Assembly: GCF_035555955.1 (NCBI RefSeq)
Contig: NZ_DATMGA010000013.1
Location: 1-64,000, forward strand
Length of the DNA stretch: 64,000 nt
Origin: Eoetvoesia sp035555955
Lineage (GTDB): Bacteria > Pseudomonadota > Gammaproteobacteria > Burkholderiales > Burkholderiaceae_B
Reading direction: 5' to 3'
Part shown: positions 33,307 to 41,250 of the stretch, piece by piece
Layout of the letters: each line of letters begins with the position of its first letter
Numbering within the stretch: the first letter of the stretch is position 1
Notes under the pieces: model-generated
What the model saw: the letters and a program-made list of their open reading frames with translations, nothing else
What the model was told of the DNA's origin: nothing
Database searches by the model: none
Translations under genes and position numbers: made by a program

Positions 33307-34215
33307 TTATACTTTTGGGGAAACCGCACCTTCGCAGGCGGCGAAGATCAGTTCGCGCAGCCATATATTGGCGGGATCCCGGTGGAATCTGTCGTGCCAG
33401 TACAGGGCGATTTCAAACGACGGCAGATCCAGCGGCATGGGCTTGATGGCCAGTGGATAGTGCTCGGAGAGCTTCAGCGCGAGCTCTACCGGCGCGCACC
33501 ACACCAGATCGGAGGAGATGATGAGGTGCGGGGCGGACAAGTACTGCGGCAAGCGTATTTTGATCTGGTTGCGCGCGCCGGCATCGACAAGCGCCCTTTC
33601 GATGATAAGGTGGCCGCTGCCCGAATACTCGACCAGCAGGTGATCGAGGGTGCGCAGCATGTCGTAGGTCAACTTGCGGCGGGCAAGCGGGTGCTGCGCG
33701 CGCATGACGCACACATAGTGCTGCATGAAGAGCGGCCGGCGATGGATGGAGGTTTCCAGCGACGGCAGGAAGCCCAGCGCCAGATCCATGCGCCCGCTGG
33801 CCAGGCCCGCAAGGGTGTCCTCGATGGATTGAAAGGCGGTGCGAAGGCGCACCGACGGAGCCTGCCTGGCCACCTCGTGGAATATCCTGGGCAGGCACAC
33901 CACCTCGCCCACATCCCGCGTGCGTATGGTGAACTGGCGTCGCGATGTCTCCGGATCGAACGGGGTATGCGTGTTGGAGGCCGTGCGTATCATGGCCAGC
34001 GCCGTCAGCAACTGGTGCGAAGCGCCCACCGCGTAGGGCGTGGGCTCCATGCGGCGCCCCACCTGCGTGAACAGCTTGTCGTTGTGTTCCAGCCTTAATC
34101 GTTTCAGGGCGCTGCTGACCGCCGCCTGGGTCAGCCCGAGGTTCTCGGCGGCCAGCGTCACCGAGCGGTCGCGCCACATGGCCTCGAAGACATACAGAAG
34201 ATTGAGATCTTTCAT
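33307..34215 (-). CDS. LysR-family regulator (NahR/NodD-like) of the HIBADH-VOC-FAH operon
   Basis: This 302-residue LysR protein begins MKDLNLLYVFEAMW, with HTH RSVTLAAENLGLTQAAVSSALKRLR and the MEPTPYA linker typical of NahR/DntR relatives, then an effector-binding domain. It is transcribed in the same direction as the catabolic operon that starts 91 bp downstream, separated by the perfect dyad at 33281. The likely role is activation of that operon by its aromatic substrate. Confidence 0.88.
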   Translation of the reverse strand: MKDLNLLYVFEAMWRDRSVTLAAENLGLTQAAVSSALKRLRLEHNDKLFTQVGRRMEPTPYAVGASHQLLTALAMIRTASNTHTPFDPETSRRQFTIRTRDVGEVVCLPRIFHEVARQAPSVRLRTAFQSIEDTLAGLASGRMDLALGFLPSLETSIHRRPLFMQHYVCVMRAQHPLARRKLTYDMLRTLDHLLVEYSGSGHLIIERALVDAGARNQIKIRLPQYLSAPHLIISSDLVWCAPVELALKLSEHYPLAIKPMPLDLPSFEIALYWHDRFHRDPANIWLRELIFAACEGAVSPKV

Positions 34216-34322
34216 TCATGCTCCGCCGATGGGCGCTGCCGGCTCCGCGCCCATGGCCACGCTCCGTTCAAGGCACCGGCCGGGTGCGGCGCAACCGCCT
34301 TGCGCGTCCGGCGCCGTGGAGT

Positions 34323-35039
34323 CTACACACCCAGATACTGATGCACGATGCGATCGTCGCCGCGCAGGTCGTCGGAACTGCCGTCCCACACCACCTTGCC
34401 CTTTTCAAGCACGTAGTGGCGGTCGGCGAACTCGAGCAGGGCGCCCACGTTCTTGTCGATGACGATCTGCGAGAGGCCTTCGGCCTTGAGCGCGGTAAGT
34501 GCCTGCCAGATTTCCGCGCGGATCAGGGGAGCCAGGCCCTCGGTGGCCTCGTCCAGCACCAGCAGGCGCGGATTGGTCATGAGCGCGCGGCCGATGGCCA
34601 GCATCTGCTGCTCGCCCCCCGATAATTGGGAACCCAGATTCGAGCTGCGCTCTTTGAGTCGGGGGAAAAACTGGTACACACGCTGCAGCGTCCAGGGCTG
34701 GCCCTTGCCGCCATGGCCGGCCGCCCTTGCGGTTGCCACCAGGTTTTCCTCGACCGACAGATTGGGAAACACCTGGCGGCCCTCGGGCACCAGGCCCAGC
34801 CCAAGCCGGGCGATACTGTACGACGGCAGGGCGCTGGTGATCTTGCCGTCGAAGGAAATTTCGCCTTGCCCCACGGGAAGCAGCCCGAACAGGCATTTGA
34901 TGGTGGTGGAGCGGCCCATGCCATTGCGGCCCAGCAAGGTCACCACCTGCCCTTCATTGACCTGGAACGATACGCCGAACAAGGCCTGGGCATGGCCGTA
35001 CGACGCATGGAGATTACGGACTTCGAGTAATGCAGTCAT
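34323..35039 (-). CDS. livF: ABC transporter ATPase LivF (set 2), with Walker A Lys-to-Arg change
   Basis: This 238-residue LivF-type ATPase has signature LSGGEQQMLAIGRAL and Walker B LLVLDEATEGL. Walker A reads GRNGMGRST: the usually invariant lysine is arginine, and the DNA confirms CGC. A similar R variant may occur in other Burkholderiales LivF proteins (from memory), so this may be a subfamily feature. The long frame to 35111 is ignored because the ATG at 35039 begins the family N-terminus and lies 10 bp after livG. It is the last gene of livHMGF set 2. Confidence 0.92.
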   Translation of the reverse strand: MTALLEVRNLHASYGHAQALFGVSFQVNEGQVVTLLGRNGMGRSTTIKCLFGLLPVGQGEISFDGKITSALPSYSIARLGLGLVPEGRQVFPNLSVEENLVATARAAGHGGKGQPWTLQRVYQFFPRLKERSSNLGSQLSGGEQQMLAIGRALMTNPRLLVLDEATEGLAPLIRAEIWQALTALKAEGLSQIVIDKNVGALLEFADRHYVLEKGKVVWDGSSDDLRGDDRIVHQYLGV

Positions 35040-35049
35040 GATCTTTACC

Positions 35050-35805
35050 TTACGCTTTGGCTTCGTCGCCAAGGTATACAGCCCGAACCTCGGGGTTGTT
35101 GCGGATTTCATCGGGCGTGCCGGAAATCACGGCCTTGCCGTACACCAGAACGGTGATCCGGTCGGCCAGCGCGAACACCGCATCCATATCGTGTTCGATC
35201 AGCAATATGGAGTAGGTTCCCTTCAGCCGCTTCAGCAGCTCGACCACGCCGGCCGACTCCTGCACGCTCATGCCCGCCATGGGCTCGTCCAGCAGCAAGG
35301 CCTTGGGCTGCGCGGCCAGGGCCATGGCCAGCTCCAGCTGGCGCCGCTCGCCATAGGCCAGCTCGGCGGCCAGGACGTCGGCCCGGGGCAGCATGGTGGT
35401 AACGCCAAGGGCTTCGCGCGCAATGGCGACCAGGTCCTCGCGCCCCAGCATGGGTTTCCAGAAGCGGAAGGCGTGCTCTTTGGCGCCCATGGCCGCAAAA
35501 ACCGTGTTCTCCAGAACCGTGAAGCCCTCGAAAATGGAGGTGATTTGATAAGACCGCAGCAAGCCTTTGCGCGCGCGTTCATGGATGGGCAGGGCCGTGA
35601 TGCGTTTATTCATGAACTGCACCTCGCCCGAGTCGGCGCGCAGTTCGCCCGACAACTGGTTGATGAGCGTGGTCTTGCCCGCACCATTGGGGCCGATGAT
35701 GGCGTGCAGCTCGCCGGGGCGCACGTCGATGGAAACCGCGTCGGTAACCAGCAGCCCTCCATAGCGCTTGGTGAGGGATTCCGTTTTTAATAGAAACTCG
35801 CTCAT
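35050..35805 (-). CDS. livG: ABC transporter ATPase LivG (set 2)
   Basis: This 251-residue ATPase has Walker A GPNGAGKTTLINQLSG, a signature region ELAYGERRQLELAMAL, Walker B LLLDEPMAGM and the H-loop LIEHDMDAV. The large open frame to 36264 is an artefact; the ATG at 35805 overlaps the livM stop by 4 bp (ATGA). It pairs with LivF, and its intact Walker A may supply the main ATPase activity if the R variant in LivF is weak. Confidence 0.93.
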   Translation of the reverse strand: MSEFLLKTESLTKRYGGLLVTDAVSIDVRPGELHAIIGPNGAGKTTLINQLSGELRADSGEVQFMNKRITALPIHERARKGLLRSYQITSIFEGFTVLENTVFAAMGAKEHAFRFWKPMLGREDLVAIAREALGVTTMLPRADVLAAELAYGERRQLELAMALAAQPKALLLDEPMAGMSVQESAGVVELLKRLKGTYSILLIEHDMDAVFALADRITVLVYGKAVISGTPDEIRNNPEVRAVYLGDEAKA

Positions 35806-36797
35806 GACGCCGACTCCTTTTTGACCGCCGGCGCCTTGCCGCGCCAGGCTCCGCCGCGCGACGACAGCAAGCCGACCAGCCCCGCCTTGCCCACTAGCCC
35901 GATGACCACGATGGCCAGGCCGAATATTGCCATCCAATGGTCGGTGATGGACTTCATGACTTCTTCCAGCCCCAGGAAAGCGATGGCGCCCAGCATGGGC
36001 CCGAAAACCGTGCCGATTCCACCCAGCACTACCATGACCACCAGGTCGCCGGAAACGACCCAGGAAAGCGTGCTGGGCGAGGCAAAGGCGGTAAGATTGG
36101 CCAGCAGCAGGCCCGCCACACCGCACAGCATGGCCGACAGCACGTAAGACATGAGCAGGTACTTGCGCGCCGGGAAACCCACGGCATTGACACGCCGGGC
36201 GTTTTGCCGGGCGCCGCGCAGCACCATGCCGAACGGCGCGACGCGCACGCGGGCCATCCACCACGTAGCCAAAGCCAGCACCAGGAATGCGGCGATATAC
36301 ACCGTGTAGGTGTCGCCAAGATCCAGGCCGAAGAAGTGGCTGGTGTTGCTGACGCTGGTGCCGTCGTCGCCCCCGTACTGCTTGAGGCTGACGAACAGAA
36401 AATACCCCATCTGGGCAAAGGCCAGCGTAATCATGATGAAGCCGATGCCGGTGGTGCGCAGGCTGATGGCGCCGGTAATGTACCCGACGATGCCGCAGGC
36501 TACGATGGTGGCCAGCAGATGCACCCAGCCGCTGTCGATGCCGTAGAAGCTCGGCAGCGCCACACTATAGGCGCCAAGACCGAAGAACAGCGCGTGCCCG
36601 AGGCTGATAAGCCCGCCATAGCCCAGCGCCAGGTTGAGCGCCAGCGCCGCAATGGCATAGATGATCATGCGCGCAAAGAACGCCACGTAGAACGACTGGT
36701 CCATCCAGTAGCCCCATACCGGCACCAGGGCCAGCAGTACGAAGATCGCCAGCGGCACGATACGGCCGGCATCCCACTTTATGCTTCCTGGCTGCAT
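35802..36797 (-). CDS. livM: ABC transporter permease LivM (set 2)
   Basis: This 331-residue inner-membrane permease has about ten hydrophobic helices. Its loop APFGMVLRGARQNARRVNAVGFPARKY corresponds to the LivM ATPase-docking region, and GGIGTVFGPMLGA lies near the C-terminus. It overlaps livH by one base (TAATG) and livG by four. Confidence 0.93.
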   Translation of the reverse strand: MQPGSIKWDAGRIVPLAIFVLLALVPVWGYWMDQSFYVAFFARMIIYAIAALALNLALGYGGLISLGHALFFGLGAYSVALPSFYGIDSGWVHLLATIVACGIVGYITGAISLRTTGIGFIMITLAFAQMGYFLFVSLKQYGGDDGTSVSNTSHFFGLDLGDTYTVYIAAFLVLALATWWMARVRVAPFGMVLRGARQNARRVNAVGFPARKYLLMSYVLSAMLCGVAGLLLANLTAFASPSTLSWVVSGDLVVMVVLGGIGTVFGPMLGAIAFLGLEEVMKSITDHWMAIFGLAIVVIGLVGKAGLVGLLSSRGGAWRGKAPAVKKESAS

Positions 36798-37714
36798 TAT
36801 TTGCCCCCCGCGAACAGGCCTTGGGGACGGATGGCCAGCACCACCGCCATCAGCACGTAGATAAGCATGGAGGCAATGGCCGGGCCCGCCGCGTTGGCGA
36901 GGTCGCGCGCCATGAACTGGTGCAGCATGATGGGCAGGAAGGCCCGCCCCAGCGTGTCGGCCACGCCCACGACCAGCGCCGCGTAGAAGGCGCCGCTGAC
37001 CGACCCGATGCCGCCGATGACGATGACCACCAGGGTGGTGATGAGCACGGGCTCGCCCATGCCCGACTGCACCGAGAGAATGGGGCCGGCGATGGCGCCC
37101 GCCAGCCCGGCCAGCATGGCGCCCAGCGCAAACAGCAAGGCATTGAGCAGTTTTATATTGACGCCCAGCGCGCCGACCATTTGCGGGTTCACGGATCCCG
37201 CGCGTATCAGCATGCCAAGCCGCGTCTTATGGATGAGCCAATGCGCGCCGATGGCCACCAGCAAGCCCACCACGATGATGGCCACGCGATAGGCGGGGTA
37301 GGTCATGCCGAGGATGCTGACGGTGCTGTCCAGCCACGACGGCACGGGCAGGAACAAGGGTTGCGAGCCCCAGATGATTTGCACCATTTCATTGAAGAAC
37401 AACACCAGGCCGAAGGTGACCAGGACGTGATCCAGATGGTCGCGCCGGTACAGGCGCGAAACCGCGGTGCGTTCGAGCACCACGCCCACCGCCAGGCAGC
37501 CGACCAGGGCGGCCAGCACCGCCAGTATGAATGAATTGGTGTGCCGGAAAACGGTGGCCGCGAAATACGCGCCCAGCATGTACAAGGAACCATGAGCCAG
37601 ATTGACGAAACTCATGATGCCGAACACCAGCGTCAGCCCAGCGGCCAACAGAAACAGCAATACGCCGTACTGCAGGCCGTTGAGCAGTTGCGACAGGATC
37701 AACGTTAGACCCAT
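36797..37714 (-). CDS. livH: ABC transporter permease LivH (set 2)
   Basis: This 305-residue inner-membrane permease has an N-terminal LLNGLQYGVLLFLLAAGLTL, MSFVNLAHGSLYMLGAY, the docking loop KTRLGMLIRAGSVNPQMVGALGVN, and IGGIGSVSGAFYAAL. It is the first gene of the second Liv operon, which has no binding-protein gene of its own. Its promoter (37810-37837) matches that of the orphan binding protein at 27388-28557. Confidence 0.93.
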   Translation of the reverse strand: MGLTLILSQLLNGLQYGVLLFLLAAGLTLVFGIMSFVNLAHGSLYMLGAYFAATVFRHTNSFILAVLAALVGCLAVGVVLERTAVSRLYRRDHLDHVLVTFGLVLFFNEMVQIIWGSQPLFLPVPSWLDSTVSILGMTYPAYRVAIIVVGLLVAIGAHWLIHKTRLGMLIRAGSVNPQMVGALGVNIKLLNALLFALGAMLAGLAGAIAGPILSVQSGMGEPVLITTLVVIVIGGIGSVSGAFYAALVVGVADTLGRAFLPIMLHQFMARDLANAAGPAIASMLIYVLMAVVLAIRPQGLFAGGK

Positions 37715-37809
37715 GGACTACCCTCCTCGGTTGTGTCTTTGCTTCTTTGTCTTTGATTCTTCCGGGCCGGTTTTTCTTTTATGCCCGGCCTTTATTTCCA
37801 TAACCCACC

Positions 37810-37837
37810 ATACTAAAGGACGCCGGCCTCAAGTCAA
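37810..37837 (-). promoter_or_regulatory. Promoter module shared with orphan binding-protein gene (copy 2)
   Basis: On the minus strand, TTGACT (37837-37832), 16 bp, TAGTAT (37815-37810), embedded in TTATTGACTTGA-N11-TTTAGTATG, as at 28657-28684. The rest of the 214-bp gap (37715-37928) has a pyrimidine-rich stretch but no gene. Confidence 0.6.
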
Positions 37838-37928
37838 TAAGAATCGAGGCATGGTGGCTAATCGGGCCATGGATAACCGCCCCCTCCCGGGTAATCCCCA
37901 ATAAGAGAAGAGGCGCGGCAAGCCGAGG

Positions 37929-38249
37929 TCAGGCTTCGTCCAGCTCCACCCAGACCCGGCCATCCTCGATCTTCAGGGGATAGCTGCGGATGTCCTCGGT
38001 AAGAGGCTCGCACAGCGCCTTGCCGTCGCGCACGTCGAAGCGGCCCTGGTGCAGCGGGCATTCGATTTCGAAACCTTCCAGGAAGCCGTCGCAAAGCCGC
38101 GCATGGCCGTGCGTACAGATATTGTCGGTGGCGAAGAATTCGCCTTCCACGCTGTAGATGGCCAATTGCCTGCCGCCGGCATCCACGCCGATGACGTCGT
38201 CCTCGGGCACGTCTTCGGAAGCCAGTACGTCTATCCAGTTTTTCGTCAT
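37929..38249 (-). CDS. nagAb: Rieske [2Fe-2S] ferredoxin of salicylate 5-hydroxylase-like system
   Basis: This 106-residue soluble Rieske ferredoxin has ligands C45 and H47 (ICTHGHA) and C64 and H67 (ECPLHQG). It passes electrons from the NagAa-like reductase to the oxygenase. It is the last gene of the four-gene minus-strand set in the same order as nagAa-nagG-nagH-nagAb, 13 bp after the small subunit. In Ralstonia U2 the same ferredoxin also serves naphthalene dioxygenase; no naphthalene dioxygenase genes are in this window. Confidence 0.88.
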   Translation of the reverse strand: MTKNWIDVLASEDVPEDDVIGVDAGGRQLAIYSVEGEFFATDNICTHGHARLCDGFLEGFEIECPLHQGRFDVRDGKALCEPLTEDIRSYPLKIEDGRVWVELDEA

Positions 38250-38262
38250 GCTGCCGCCTCGT

Positions 38263-38733
38263 TCAAATAGGGTAAATAATGGAGTTGGGGATCATCTCGG
38301 AGTCGTAGATGCAAAAGCGCGACTCGAACTTCATGCCCTCTTGCCCGACCCGGATCCTGTCCAGGTAGCGGCCCACGTTGAATACGGTGGACTCGCCATC
38401 GAGCTTGGTGCGGAACACGGCATAGTTGGCCTCGGCCTGGATGATGCCGCCCTCGTGGGAAACGACGCGGGGCGCGCCGACGACGTGGCGCTGGTAGTAG
38501 GGATCGTGAAACAGGGTTTCGCGTATGCCGTAGGCCCTGTCCTTGAGCATGTTGCGGCTGATGAACCACATGGTGGACAAGGGGAAGCCGCGTTCGTGGT
38601 TTTCGCGCGGCTGCACCTTGTATTCGCAGTCCTCCACGAAGAAATCCGCCCATTTTTCCCAATCGTAGGCATCCACCGCCGCCGCATAGTCCGAATACAG
38701 CGTCGTCAAGTCGAAATAGGTTTGAAAGTCCAT
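38263..38733 (-). CDS. nagH: Ring-hydroxylating oxygenase small (beta) subunit, salicylate 5-hydroxylase-like
   Basis: This 156-residue beta subunit has the snoaL/NTF2-like fold: DLTTLYSDYAAAVDAYDWEKWADFFVEDCEYKV at the start, then RNMLKDRAYGIRETLFHDPYY. It packs with the alpha subunit to give the oxygenase multimer and has no cofactor. It starts 3 bp after the alpha-subunit stop, so expression is coupled. Confidence 0.87.
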   Translation of the reverse strand: MDFQTYFDLTTLYSDYAAAVDAYDWEKWADFFVEDCEYKVQPRENHERGFPLSTMWFISRNMLKDRAYGIRETLFHDPYYQRHVVGAPRVVSHEGGIIQAEANYAVFRTKLDGESTVFNVGRYLDRIRVGQEGMKFESRFCIYDSEMIPNSIIYPI

Positions 38734-38736
38734 TTT

Positions 38737-39999
38737 TTAGATCTCCATGACTTTGCGCCAGTAGTTGTACATGCCGCGTATCAGTGTTTCGGTCACCATG
38801 TGGTCGGTGTCTTCGACGCCGTAGCCGCCCAGCTCGGCCACCGCGCGATGGTAGGGTTTTTGCTCGAACCCGTGCTGCGAGAATTCGATGACTTCGCCGT
38901 CGTCGGCCGACACGAAGCCGGCCGGGCCGAACAGATTGGCCTGCACCAGGCGGCGCTGCGTCATTTCGGGCGTATCGTCCTCGAAACCGAAATGCGTCCA
39001 GACGAAATCGAAGGTGCCATTGCCGTTGGGCTGGATGTGGCGGGTGGAAACACTGTTGACCTGCTGCTGGAAGATGACGCTGGGGAATACGGTGAGCATG
39101 ACGGCCGTGGGCTCGCCCCACCAGTCTTCGTGCACAATGTCGAGCAGCCGTTTGTCCTGGATTTCCATGCTTTCCTTGAAGCTGGTGACGCCGCTGGTCA
39201 CTTCGTTCTTCTGGCCGCTGTTGCCGCGCGTGGAAATCATGGCCGCGTGGCGGAACTGCTCGTCCATGCGCAGGGCCGACTTGTTATCGGCGCGCCACAG
39301 GCCGTAGGTGATGAACCAGGTATGCAGCAGCCCAGGATGGTAGGGGTCCTTGATGTTCTCTTGCATGAGCTTCCAGTTGCCCGGAATGCGCTGGCGGTTG
39401 TAGCCCAGTATGGTCAGCTTGCGCCCGTTGAAAAGGCGATCGAAATAGCCCAGGATCTCGGGACCGAGATAGTCCTCGAAGCTTTGCACGTCGTGGTCGA
39501 ACGAGGCGAACACCACGCCGCCCCGCGTGGCGACCTTCAGCTTGTTCAGGCCGTTCTCGCTGGTCTTGAATTCCTTGGGCATGCCGCCGTTGACCTTGCC
39601 GTTCTGCTTGACCCCGCGCAAGAACGGCACACCCTGCAGGTCGCCCTTCAGGCTGTAGTTCCACTGATGGTACGGACAGACCAGCTCTTTCTTGTTGCCG
39701 GTGCGCGCGCGGCAGAACTGCATGCCCCGATGCGCGCAGACGTTCTCGACGACATTGATGCCGCCATCCATGTCGCGCGTCAAGATGACCGAACGCTCGC
39801 CGATGACGGTGCGCTTGAAGTCGCCGGGGTTCGGGACTTCGGCCTCGAGGCCCACATAGCACCAGTGCCCGTGGTAGAAGAGCCGCTCCAGCTCTTTTTT
39901 ATAGACGTCGTGGTCGGTATAGGCCCAGAACGGGATCCGGCTTGTGCCTTCGGCCTGCCACTGGGGGTTCGTGGGAAAAACAACAGGAATGTCACCCAT
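38737..39999 (-). CDS. nagG: Ring-hydroxylating oxygenase large (alpha) subunit, salicylate 5-hydroxylase-like
   Basis: This 420-residue alpha subunit has Rieske ligands C88, H90, C108 and H111 and, in the catalytic domain, mononuclear-iron histidines H221 and H226 with bridging D218 (NIKDPYHPGLLH). Length and wording such as HWCYVGLEAEVPNPGDFKR and STRHIQPNGNG match my recollection of NagG of Ralstonia U2. The enzyme hydroxylates salicylate at C5 to gentisate. Substituted salicylates or anthranilate-type acids remain possible. No gentisate dioxygenase gene is in the window. Confidence 0.88.
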   Translation of the reverse strand: MGDIPVVFPTNPQWQAEGTSRIPFWAYTDHDVYKKELERLFYHGHWCYVGLEAEVPNPGDFKRTVIGERSVILTRDMDGGINVVENVCAHRGMQFCRARTGNKKELVCPYHQWNYSLKGDLQGVPFLRGVKQNGKVNGGMPKEFKTSENGLNKLKVATRGGVVFASFDHDVQSFEDYLGPEILGYFDRLFNGRKLTILGYNRQRIPGNWKLMQENIKDPYHPGLLHTWFITYGLWRADNKSALRMDEQFRHAAMISTRGNSGQKNEVTSGVTSFKESMEIQDKRLLDIVHEDWWGEPTAVMLTVFPSVIFQQQVNSVSTRHIQPNGNGTFDFVWTHFGFEDDTPEMTQRRLVQANLFGPAGFVSADDGEVIEFSQHGFEQKPYHRAVAELGGYGVEDTDHMVTETLIRGMYNYWRKVMEI

Positions 40000-40099
40000 G
40001 ACTCGTCTCCTTGTTCAAACTATTGATGGCCCCGCGGGGCGCAATTTCCATGATTTCCATGCATCGGACGGCGTCGCGCGGCGCTGCCCGGCTTTCTTG

Positions 40100-41086
40100 C
40101 TACGTGCCGCTGGCGTAGAACGCATCGGCATATATGTGCTCGGCAGGCAGGCCCTTGCCGGTCAGCAGCAGGCTGGCCGCCTCCACCATGGGAGGAGCGC
40201 CGCAGACATAGGCGCGAAAGCCTTCGAGGCTTTGCCAGTCTTGCGCCACGGCATCGGTAACCAGCCCTGTGCGCAGGCCCGCGCCGGCCGGCCCGGACGC
40301 CACCACGATATGGACGCGAACGTTGCGATGCGCCTTGGCAATCTGTTCCAGCACGTCGGCTTTGTAAATATCATCCTCCGAACGCACGCCGAAATAAATA
40401 TGAATAGGGTTTTCCATGCCTTCGGCAAGCGCGCCGCGCACGATCGACAGCACCGGGGCAAGGCCCGTGCCGCCGGCGATGCACAAGATTGGCCCTTCGT
40501 GCTTGCGGCGCAGATACGCCGTGCCCAGCGGGCCGCTGACGCGCACCGCATCGCCTTCCTTGAGTTCGCTGTTCACATAGCCGCTGACACGCCCATTGGG
40601 CACCACGCGGACATGGAACTCCAGTTCGCCGTCCTCGGCCAGGCCGGCCATGGAATAGGGGCGGATGTGTTCAGGGCTGAATTGCAGCGTGGCGTACTGG
40701 CCGGGCGAGTACTCAAGAGGCTTGGCGGGCTTGAGACGCACGCACTTGATGTCGTGGGTCATGTCCTGCACGGACACCACCTTGGCCTTGATGATGCGCG
40801 CCGGATGCGTGACCACCTCGTCGGGCTCGGGGATTTCCACCGTACAGGCCCCGGTAAGCACACTCATGCACGCCAGCACGTAGCCGCCGTCGTTCAGGCC
40901 GGTGCGCTTGATTTCGCGGCCCGACTCAAGCACTTCGCCATCGACGACCTTGCAGCGGCAGGTGCCGCAGCGGCCCGCCATGCAACTGTACGAAATAGGC
41001 ACGTCGTTGGAGCGCAGAACCTCCAGCAGATTGGCGCCGGCCTCGACCATCAACGTCTGATCCAAAGGCTGTACTAGTAATTCCAT
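40100..41086 (-). CDS. nagAa: Ferredoxin reductase with plant-type [2Fe-2S] domain (NagAa-like)
   Basis: This 328-residue reductase has an N-terminal plant-type ferredoxin domain with cysteines C35, C40, C43 and C73, then an FAD-binding domain (RPYSMAG) and an NAD-binding domain (GGTGLAPVLSIV). It takes electrons from NAD(P)H for the Rieske ferredoxin. It is the first gene of the oxygenase operon and is divergent from a NahR/NagR-like regulator. The alpha-subunit gene follows after 100 bp. Confidence 0.88.
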   Translation of the reverse strand: MELLVQPLDQTLMVEAGANLLEVLRSNDVPISYSCMAGRCGTCRCKVVDGEVLESGREIKRTGLNDGGYVLACMSVLTGACTVEIPEPDEVVTHPARIIKAKVVSVQDMTHDIKCVRLKPAKPLEYSPGQYATLQFSPEHIRPYSMAGLAEDGELEFHVRVVPNGRVSGYVNSELKEGDAVRVSGPLGTAYLRRKHEGPILCIAGGTGLAPVLSIVRGALAEGMENPIHIYFGVRSEDDIYKADVLEQIAKAHRNVRVHIVVASGPAGAGLRTGLVTDAVAQDWQSLEGFRAYVCGAPPMVEAASLLLTGKGLPAEHIYADAFYASGT

Positions 41087-41250
41087 GACTCGTCTCGTGT
41101 TTTATGCATCCGCGCATCGTTCGCCGGCGCGGCTGCGATCCATAAAAACTTGAATCGCGTTCAGTATAGGCACGGGATTAAAATAGATAAATAGAATATG
41201 ATGAATTAACTGTATAGATTTCCTGAATATCATTATTCCGGACGGCCTCC
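41087..41250. promoter_or_regulatory. Divergent nag operon / LysR regulatory region
   Basis: This AT-rich gap lies between the reductase gene (minus) and the LysR gene (plus). A plausible minus-strand promoter is TTCATC (41205-41200), 17 bp, TTTAAT (41182-41177); the poor -35 would suit an activator-dependent promoter. GAATA-TCAT-TATTC (41225-41238) and the similar GAATATGATGAATT near 41194 are candidate regulator sites. Confidence 0.45.

Noticed and set aside
35806..36264. Upstream extension of LivG set 2
   Set aside because: It overlaps livM in a different frame. The ATGA overlap at 35802-35805 marks the real start.
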